From a virus: a stretch of DNA of 64,000 nucleotides. Made by a program: the position numbers and the translations under genes. Numbering within the stretch: position 1 is the stretch's first letter; each line of letters begins with the position of its first letter. The notes under the pieces were generated by a model. That model was not told the origin of the DNA. It did not search any database and saw nothing but the letters and a program-made list of their open reading frames with translations. Where the stretch lies: positions 1-64,000 of IMG/VR virus record IMGVR_UViG_3300044995_000369; one strand, 5' to 3'. Shown here piece after piece: positions 57,553-64,000 of this stretch.

Positions 57553-59205
57553 TTAGTCCAACTTACTTCCAGGTGTTTGCTCACCATACTGGTTTGAAGG
57601 ATTTACAGATCTGTAGGAGGAATCTCTACCCTTTGAAAGAATAAACTCTTTGATTTCCTTTTTCTCTTCTTCTGTTAGAGGCTTTTCACCTATTCTGTCT
57701 AACAAACGACTGGGAGGTATAACGTAGGCATTCACGAGATTGGTTAGCTGGTTTACGTAAGCAATATATTTCGTTCTATCTATTTCTACCAACCTCACTT
57801 TGAGAGGCATCTCTTCAAAATAGCTACCTCCCATACCAACCCAAATGTCCCTTAGTATTTCCTCCTCTAGCTTCTCAGCAACCAAATTACAGGTCATCCA
57901 TATAATATCGTTAGAGGAAGCTTCGATTGCTTCCCCTGCTTGTCTTCCAGCAGAACCTCCATCTCCTAACAATAGCGCAGCAGTGTCCATACTCCTGGTG
58001 ATTCTTTGAGATAAGTAATCAACGAACTTGTCCAAAGGGATATTTGATCCATTAGGATATTTCAGCTCTATCTTTAGTCTATTACTACCCACGATAAATC
58101 CAATTGATTCCATGTTATCTATCGCGGTACGAGTTCTTTCTATCTCAGCATCTGCTTCTTCTTGGGAAAGGTTTTCACAATCAACAGTAGCTACTAAAAT
58201 AGGATGTCCATACTGCCATCCCAAAAATACTAGGTTTTCTTCAAGAATTCTCATATCTTCTATGTCGTTTATGGAAGGCATAGAAGGAGGCATTGATATT
58301 GGAGCATTCTTCTCTATGAAATATCTGAAATGAACTACATCTTTAGTGTCCAATTCCTCCCATGGGACAGGTTGTCCTATACCTCTGCCATAGTATCCGA
58401 GATACTGGAGATAAGTTCTTCCCATTTTATCTGAGGAAAGGAGGGAAGGGTAAAGACCAAGGTGTCTGTTCATGTTGTTGTAGGTGTCCTCAGACCAGGC
58501 TCTTGGGCGCAATCTCGGCTGTCTTATGTACTTTTCTATAGCATGAGTCTTGGGATCTACGATTACCCTATAAAAGAGAGGATCATCTGAAAGAATCCTA
58601 ACTAGTTTCCCAGAAGAGTTTCTATATTTCCTTACAAAGCTATTACCATAGGAATACACTTCCTTAAGTATGGTCTGAACGAGAGAAAGCCAAGTGATAT
58701 TGGATTCTTTAAGCACAAGTCTAACTGCATTTTTAAACTGCTCAGATTTGTCTTGAGAACCTTTAGCTGCTTTATATCTAGAGTTCTCTACAAGAGTCAT
58801 TTCACTTCTCATTGCCCTTGCAGTTGCCGTAACTACAAACTTCCTGAGAAGCCCCTCCTTTTCGTAGAACCTTTCTACCTTTGCTAAGTCATAGTCAGAA
58901 ATTAGAGTGTACCTTTTAGTATCTGGCCTTGAAAGATTTGAACCAAGAATACTCTTCCTGACTAGGTGTTGAGTGCCACTTTTAGGGGAATAAGTAATAT
59001 ATGCGTGAGGACCTTTCCTTTCTATTTCAGGTGAGGAGTTTTTGACAATATGTTTAGCTAACTCCAGTATGTACTCCCTAGTATCCTCAGCGGAAAGTGG
59101 AAAAGAGTCTAATTCAGTGCCCGGGTCTTTGGCTTTTGTTGTATTTCTGCTACTTGTTAACTTGTTTCTGGAGAACAAGTTACTTATTGTATCCTTTAGC
59201 CCCAT
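57553..59205 (-). CDS. Portal protein (550 aa)
   Basis: Portal-like throughout: an N-terminal arm, YGNSFVRKYRNSSGKLVRI and DVVHFRYF of the wing, a stem-like helical part, and the region around AALLLGDGGSAGRQAGEAIE that precedes the long crown helix. Length fits the 450-600 typical of portals. Twelve copies form the vertex ring where DNA enters and the tail attaches. ATG at 59205, 22 bp after the preceding gene; no clear ribosome-binding site is seen. Neighbouring terminase and protease genes support the call. Confidence 0.85.
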   Translation of the reverse strand: MGLKDTISNLFSRNKLTSSRNTTKAKDPGTELDSFPLSAEDTREYILELAKHIVKNSSPEIERKGPHAYITYSPKSGTQHLVRKSILGSNLSRPDTKRYTLISDYDLAKVERFYEKEGLLRKFVVTATARAMRSEMTLVENSRYKAAKGSQDKSEQFKNAVRLVLKESNITWLSLVQTILKEVYSYGNSFVRKYRNSSGKLVRILSDDPLFYRVIVDPKTHAIEKYIRQPRLRPRAWSEDTYNNMNRHLGLYPSLLSSDKMGRTYLQYLGYYGRGIGQPVPWEELDTKDVVHFRYFIEKNAPISMPPSMPSINDIEDMRILEENLVFLGWQYGHPILVATVDCENLSQEEADAEIERTRTAIDNMESIGFIVGSNRLKIELKYPNGSNIPLDKFVDYLSQRITRSMDTAALLLGDGGSAGRQAGEAIEASSNDIIWMTCNLVAEKLEEEILRDIWVGMGGSYFEEMPLKVRLVEIDRTKYIAYVNQLTNLVNAYVIPPSRLLDRIGEKPLTEEEKKEIKEFILSKGRDSSYRSVNPSNQYGEQTPGSKLD

Positions 59206-59227
59206 ATATTATGATACCCCATAGTTG

Positions 59228-61861
59228 CTATTTGAAACTCTTAAGATTCTCGACCATATTTAGAACACCTGAAAGTATTTCCTCTCTGCTTTTTGAAACA
59301 TCTATTCTATTTACCGGATCAGAACCAGCAGAAAAGAACTCATCAACGGGGGCATCTGCTGGAACTAAGTTCAAACCATTTCTCTTCTCAATTAGCTGAA
59401 TGAAGCCAATTTTGATTGCTTCTGAAAATATTGGAAAACTGTTGGTTGTATCTCCACCATTTACTGCACTTTTGTAATCTTCTATAACTTCTTTCCTGGT
59501 GTCTGGGAAAACTTCATTTCCATTGACATCAACCACTCTATTGCCTATTAGTTCCAGATCAGGGGTAGGAAAACTAGAAACACCAGAGCCTGCTTTGGGA
59601 GGAATTACCCCAACTGTGAGAGTCTGAGGAGCAGGTCCTTGTTCTTGATCTTCTAGCTTATCCATGATTGCTTTAGCGACATTTTCTGGGGGATAGCAAT
59701 CTCCAATTCCTGTTAATAAATCAATCAAAAGCCTTATAAGTTCCTGGAGCTTCAGTAAAAAGGCCATTTTGAATCCAGATATCCTGAAATTGCCAAGTAG
59801 TTCTACATTCCTCGCAGTATATGGAATTATTTCCATACTCCACTTTTTGATAAGATCATATATCCATTTAATCCCACAATGAATCATCCCTAGAAAATCA
59901 GCTACGCCAAAGCAATTATCGTTCAGTAATGCTTTCAGTCTAGGTTGATTTTCTAGCTCCGTTAATGCATTGTCTATTGGGGCTAGTGCTATTGCTAAAA
60001 GAGTAACTAAGGACTGAGCTATACCTTTTTTCAGCAGTTCGAGCATTGTACCTAGCGGAAGGCCAAGTCCAGTAAACTCTATGCCCAGAGCTACCTCTGC
60101 ATTGAGAGCCTCGATAAGCTTTTCCAGAAGTTTAAGGAACTCTAATATTTTTTGCACATCTTTGTTGCTACCAAATTCTTGAGCATAATCAAATAGCTCT
60201 GCAATATCTTTGTCCGGGCAGGCTTTCTTGTATTTGATTAAGTTTCCTACAATGACTATTGTATAAACAACGCAGCAAAATGTTTTATCTGATGATAGAC
60301 CAGATAACATTTTTGCGCTGACCACTGTCTTCCTAAACTCGTTAAGTAGCAAACCAACATTATCGTCTATTGTTTTTACAACTTTGTATATAGATTTAAA
60401 TGGTTCCATTTCTGGTTCTTCTGAACCATCAAAATCTATGGTTGTTTCTTTGGCTTCTATTTTCCTAAGTTCATCTGTAAAGCTTGTATCTATGTTGTTC
60501 TTAAATGCGTTTAAAATATCATCCTGTGTAAGATTACCATAATTACTAAGCTTAGAGAATGGATTAGCTCCCTCTATATCTAAGCCACACTTTTTTCCTC
60601 TACTATTGAGTGTGAATGTTGCAGTATATTCATAGTTTTCATTAAAGGAGGACTTAAGGGTAGTAATACTAGTTCTGACCGATCTGGACACATTTATTGC
60701 ATCTGCTGCTTTTCCGGCATTATAGAAAGGAATATTAGAAGACCTATTTTCACTCAGAGTATCTGTTAGTGCTTGGTTTCTTACGAGAAGATACTGCATT
60801 AATGTGTTAGCTGCTTCTCTTTCTCTCGCGCTAAATTCAGAAGTCTCACAAGCAGAACAAGGCTTCCTTGTTCTATCCTTTCTTGGACTGTCTTCAAATG
60901 AATTTAAAATGTCGTTTACTCCTTGTTTGAAGCAGTCACCAAACCTAGGTATCGAGAAAGAAGCTTCAGCATCCTCTCCTGACGACCCACAGCTTTCCCA
61001 ATTTGGTTGGCAACAAGGAAGTATAGAAAACTGACTTTCAGTAGGGGTTTGTCCTGGTTTAAAACATTCGCCAGAAGTGCCGGTTCTGCAAGGAAACCCC
61101 AACGCAGATTTTAGGATCCTTTCTAACTCCCCTATAGGCTTGGCTATTTTGATCCCAAGGTTTACTCTGAATGGGCCTATCTTTATTTTTAGTTTATTTC
61201 TTAGATAGCAGCAAAGAAAACCTAAGGATGCATGGACAGCAAAAGCAACTATGAATCTGACCATAAAGAAAAACAACCAAAGGCCAGTTACTTTTGGACC
61301 GATATTCTTAGTTCTATTTTCAAAATCTCTTATCGGATTTCCATTAGTTGCTTCTTCTTTAGCTTTTTTGTATTCTGTATCTAAGTCGTTTACCTCTCCG
61401 TATAAACCAGCAAGTGTTGCTATACAATTAGCTTCACACTCTGTTAAGGATGTTCTACCTCTAGCTTCACCTAGTGCAGCACCTCTGTCTTCATCTGGTG
61501 CAACGTTAGTGAACTCTTCTGGAGTTTCTATAAGGTTATTCGCTATTTCTATGATATAGGTAGGAGCGCCTATTAGACTAAGGTCCATTTGGGAAATGAT
61601 CTTTTTTTGTAGAGCTATTGCTTCTGTTTCTACTACTATTGATCTATTAATGGCCCTATCAAGTATTTCATTTACCCATATAGAAAAGGGATCAACTCCT
61701 TGGACTGGTTCAGCAGCTTGAGCGCTTGGAGCTATTGTCGTAGGAACCTCTGCTTGTAAATTTTCTTGAGGGCTTGTTCCCGAAAGATTAGGTCTTTCTA
61801 TTTGATTATCTCTGATTATCGGAGATATTTCTGGTTTAACAAATATCTTACCCTTTGGCAT
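59228..61861 (-). CDS. 877-aa cysteine-rich protein with membrane-like segments
   Basis: ATG at 61861 overlaps the terminase stop (TGATG). Residues 191-220 (VTGLWLFFFMVRFIVAFAV and on) form a strong membrane segment; a second hydrophobic stretch (IAQSLVTLLAIALAPI) lies around 620-650. There are over 20 cysteines, including close groups (ILPCCQPNWESC, KPCSACE), so disulphides or metal sites are likely. No family is recognised. Its place between terminase and portal suggests a head or head-vertex protein, but membrane-like segments are unusual there. Confidence 0.55.
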   Translation of the reverse strand: MPKGKIFVKPEISPIIRDNQIERPNLSGTSPQENLQAEVPTTIAPSAQAAEPVQGVDPFSIWVNEILDRAINRSIVVETEAIALQKKIISQMDLSLIGAPTYIIEIANNLIETPEEFTNVAPDEDRGAALGEARGRTSLTECEANCIATLAGLYGEVNDLDTEYKKAKEEATNGNPIRDFENRTKNIGPKVTGLWLFFFMVRFIVAFAVHASLGFLCCYLRNKLKIKIGPFRVNLGIKIAKPIGELERILKSALGFPCRTGTSGECFKPGQTPTESQFSILPCCQPNWESCGSSGEDAEASFSIPRFGDCFKQGVNDILNSFEDSPRKDRTRKPCSACETSEFSAREREAANTLMQYLLVRNQALTDTLSENRSSNIPFYNAGKAADAINVSRSVRTSITTLKSSFNENYEYTATFTLNSRGKKCGLDIEGANPFSKLSNYGNLTQDDILNAFKNNIDTSFTDELRKIEAKETTIDFDGSEEPEMEPFKSIYKVVKTIDDNVGLLLNEFRKTVVSAKMLSGLSSDKTFCCVVYTIVIVGNLIKYKKACPDKDIAELFDYAQEFGSNKDVQKILEFLKLLEKLIEALNAEVALGIEFTGLGLPLGTMLELLKKGIAQSLVTLLAIALAPIDNALTELENQPRLKALLNDNCFGVADFLGMIHCGIKWIYDLIKKWSMEIIPYTARNVELLGNFRISGFKMAFLLKLQELIRLLIDLLTGIGDCYPPENVAKAIMDKLEDQEQGPAPQTLTVGVIPPKAGSGVSSFPTPDLELIGNRVVDVNGNEVFPDTRKEVIEDYKSAVNGGDTTNSFPIFSEAIKIGFIQLIEKRNGLNLVPADAPVDEFFSAGSDPVNRIDVSKSREEILSGVLNMVENLKSFK

Positions 61862-63534
61862 CAGATTTTTCTCCGACTTGGTACTCTTGACCTGCTTGCC
61901 CAGCCTATACCAAAGGATCTCGGTCTAGAAGAATCATGTCCGCTAACGTGGACTGGCAGTGTTACCATTCCCATTTGTTTCATTTCTTGCTTTAGCAACT
62001 TAGATTTATTTTCTTTGTCGTTATCCATGGTGGAAAGGAGTGTCCTTTTTGTCAATACTTTTTGTTTAAGAATATCGGCATTAGTAGGAGTCCATAAATC
62101 AACAGCTGATTTATAAATGTCTACAGGGCCTTCTAAATTCTTTCTTATCACTTTTTTGTTATCTTCTTTGACTATATGATAATTTCCTGATTTGAGGAAG
62201 TATACATACACAGCTAGCATTGCTGAAGCAAATTTGTGCAAATTGACTTTACTGTAGACTGGATATCCATTACTAGATATCCTTTCTATCTTGACTGACT
62301 TAAGTTCGTTAATTAAAAGCTTTCTTTCTTTTTCAATATCTACTGGAGGAAGAGCTATTTTTTCAGACAACATTAGTCTTGTCATTACAGAGACCATAAA
62401 AACTTTAAGAGGAAGTTTAACCATTTCTTCAGTGGTGTTGTCTTTTTTCTTCACAGTTTCTATTTCATAGTTAAGATTGATGCTTTCTCCGAAGAATTCT
62501 GCAACTGGTATATATAAGATTTCTCCAAAATTAACTACCTCAAACCTGCCATTGAGCCATTTATATCTTTCCTGCTCTAATTTACTAGAAATGATTTCCA
62601 AAGATAAAGCACCATATCCTTTATCCAATCCAATACCTACTGGCTGATATTTTTCGCAAAGTTCGAACAGCTTATCTACTGCTGTCATTTGAGTGTAAAC
62701 AGGGTGTTCTATACTTATCACATCTTGGTAGATAATCCTTCCTGAAAGACCCGCGGGTTCCTTCCATATTGTTATTTTGGTGCCATTTGCTGCTATATTC
62801 CAATCAACACCTATGTAAGTATTTCCCGGCATTTGCTCAATTTGTTCTGAAGAAAGATACCTTTTACCTTGGTATAGAATTTGACCCTTTTCAAATAGAG
62901 CAACATCTCTTGCAACATCAACAGTTTCATCCGTAAATGCAGATGAACCAGCACTGACAAATTTTGCTTTGTATTCCCTGTCAAAAGAAGCTTCATCTGG
63001 AGCAAGCAACCTTGCCAGTTTTTCTTTTTCCGGAGTCCAGGTAGGGGACTCCATGGAAGTATGATGGGAATGTATTTCTGCGTTCTGGCAGAACTCATAA
63101 AACCAACCTTCTGCGCCTAAGGGAGTGGATTGTGCCCATATAAACAAATTATTTGCAGAAGTGAGTAGACCAGACAGAGCAGTGAATGCTTGTGGGGCTA
63201 TGAACGCAGTTTCATCAAAAAATAGCTTATCGCCTTTGGTACCACGAATTTGCTCCCAAGACTTCTTAGTTTGGGTGTGGAAGAACTTAATAGAACTCCC
63301 ATTTATAAGTTCTATTTTGGGGATAGCATCCTTACCCTTGAGGCCTCCGATGGCACTTTTTTGTGATCTATCTTCCTTTTTGACCATCGAAAGAAGTTCT
63401 TTATTTGTTTTAAGCATCCTTTCTACATAGTCGAATATGTCATTTAGATGCTTTTTTGTTGGAGCGTATACGACAACACTCAGGTTTTCTTCTGTAAATA
63501 TCTCCCACAATAACCTTCCTGACAAAACAACCGT
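61861..63534 (-). CDS. Terminase large subunit, C-terminal extein
   Basis: After intein removal this 557-residue part begins TVVLSGRLLWEIF, i.e. the residues following the Walker A lysine. Walker B is LFFDETAF (D107, E108 of the extein), the coupling motif is WAQSTPLG. The RNase H-like nuclease has D244 (YIGVDWN) and D304 (GLDKGYG); the usual third acid is absent at LHKFASAML, where H/K stand instead. The protein pumps DNA into the prohead and cuts concatemers. The N-terminal extein with GK lies beyond the window. Stop overlaps the next gene by one base. Frame is open to base 64000. Confidence 0.88.
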   Translation of the reverse strand, partial: TVVLSGRLLWEIFTEENLSVVVYAPTKKHLNDIFDYVERMLKTNKELLSMVKKEDRSQKSAIGGLKGKDAIPKIELINGSSIKFFHTQTKKSWEQIRGTKGDKLFFDETAFIAPQAFTALSGLLTSANNLFIWAQSTPLGAEGWFYEFCQNAEIHSHHTSMESPTWTPEKEKLARLLAPDEASFDREYKAKFVSAGSSAFTDETVDVARDVALFEKGQILYQGKRYLSSEQIEQMPGNTYIGVDWNIAANGTKITIWKEPAGLSGRIIYQDVISIEHPVYTQMTAVDKLFELCEKYQPVGIGLDKGYGALSLEIISSKLEQERYKWLNGRFEVVNFGEILYIPVAEFFGESINLNYEIETVKKKDNTTEEMVKLPLKVFMVSVMTRLMLSEKIALPPVDIEKERKLLINELKSVKIERISSNGYPVYSKVNLHKFASAMLAVYVYFLKSGNYHIVKEDNKKVIRKNLEGPVDIYKSAVDLWTPTNADILKQKVLTKRTLLSTMDNDKENKSKLLKQEMKQMGMVTLPVHVSGHDSSRPRSFGIGWASRSRVPSRRKI

Positions 63535-64000
63535 GTTATGAGTGACCGTAAAACCATCTGTTATATAAGTATGGGATTGGTTGTTTACAGTGATACATCT
63601 AGATTGCTCTCTCCCAACTAACTTAACTGACACCAAAGATTTGAACTTTTTTGGATTTAGCACTATGCGGTAAATAGAGGATCCTTCAGAAGCAGTGGTA
63701 TGGATTCCTAGACTCCTAAAGTGACCTACCATAAAATAAAACTCACTTTTGTCTTTTGCAAATAAGACATCTTCTTTATCAAAAGAAGAGAAGTCAAAGT
63801 CGTAATGAAACTCTATTTCAAGCATCCTGTTAACTATAGGAGTTCCCCTGTACATATGCACGGGTTTACATAGAGGAATCTTTACGTCTTTTCTAGAGAT
63901 GAAATCTCTTAAAGGAAGTACTTCAGTTATATTTCCTTCTTCATCCGATAAAGCCCAAAGGTGTTCCAAACCACACCTTACTTTTGTATCGTCATCAAAA
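63535..64000 (-). mobile_element. Terminase intein, C-terminal part (5' end beyond window)
   Basis: Reading leftward, the intein ends in YITDGFTVTHN followed by Thr, which is the +1 residue and the Walker A threonine. A block B-like CGLEHLWAL is near the window edge; the usual Thr is Gly. Between them are about 125 residues with GHFRSLGIH and IYRIVLNP, possibly a remnant LAGLIDADG half. At least 155 residues are visible; block A is outside. It splits the ATP-binding loop of the packaging motor. Confidence 0.85.

Overview
This window is a block of virion morphogenesis and recombination genes from a large tailed phage (or a prophage of one) with a contractile tail. The DNA is AT-rich, with heavy use of ATA and AGA/AGG codons. 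It is almost gap-free, with most neighbouring genes overlapping or abutting (TAATG, ATGA, TGATG). It encodes a terminase, portal, prohead protease, HK97-type capsid protein, tail sheath and tail tube. No tRNA, rRNA, CRISPR array or insertion sequence was seen, and no host housekeeping gene apart from a phage-borne recA. The host cannot be named from the sequence; base composition and Shine-Dalgarno use would fit a low-GC bacterium, but that is only an inference.

Layout. Transcription is mostly leftward (minus strand), so the operon reads from right to left. The right end (64000 to 52373) is the head module: terminase large subunit split by an intein, a cysteine-rich membrane-like protein, portal, an unknown protein, a prohead protease fused to a scaffold-like tail that has its own internal start, an unknown structural protein, and the major capsid protein followed by a strong terminator. 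A new promoter then starts the connector and tail module (52261 to 44176): a basic-tailed small protein, an Ig-like protein, two putative neck proteins, sheath, tube, another terminator and promoter, and a second tube-like protein. From 39809 to 44198 a rightward cluster interrupts the tail module: recA with a homing-endonuclease intein, a 4Fe-4S uracil-DNA glycosylase, a candidate annealing protein and a Cas4-like nuclease. It ends tail to tail with the second tube gene, overlapping it by 23 bp. From 39631 leftward to the window edge lies one tightly coupled operon of very large virion genes: 1069, 2729, 609 (nuclease), 220, 267, 2071, 2676 and more than 3545 residues.

How the genes fit together. 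The head genes build and fill the capsid. Sheath and tube form the tail. The 220/267 pair sits where tail assembly chaperones normally sit, just before the best tape-measure candidate (2071 aa). The giant proteins downstream are probably tail, baseplate or ejected proteins. Two stand out: a 609-aa protein with a complete endonuclease/exonuclease/phosphatase active site, and a 2676-aa protein carrying a D-F-D-G-D motif like the catalytic loop of two-barrel RNA polymerases. The latter could be a virion-packaged polymerase, although the same residues also fit a calcium-binding loop. The recombination cluster would serve replication, repair and packaging-ready DNA.
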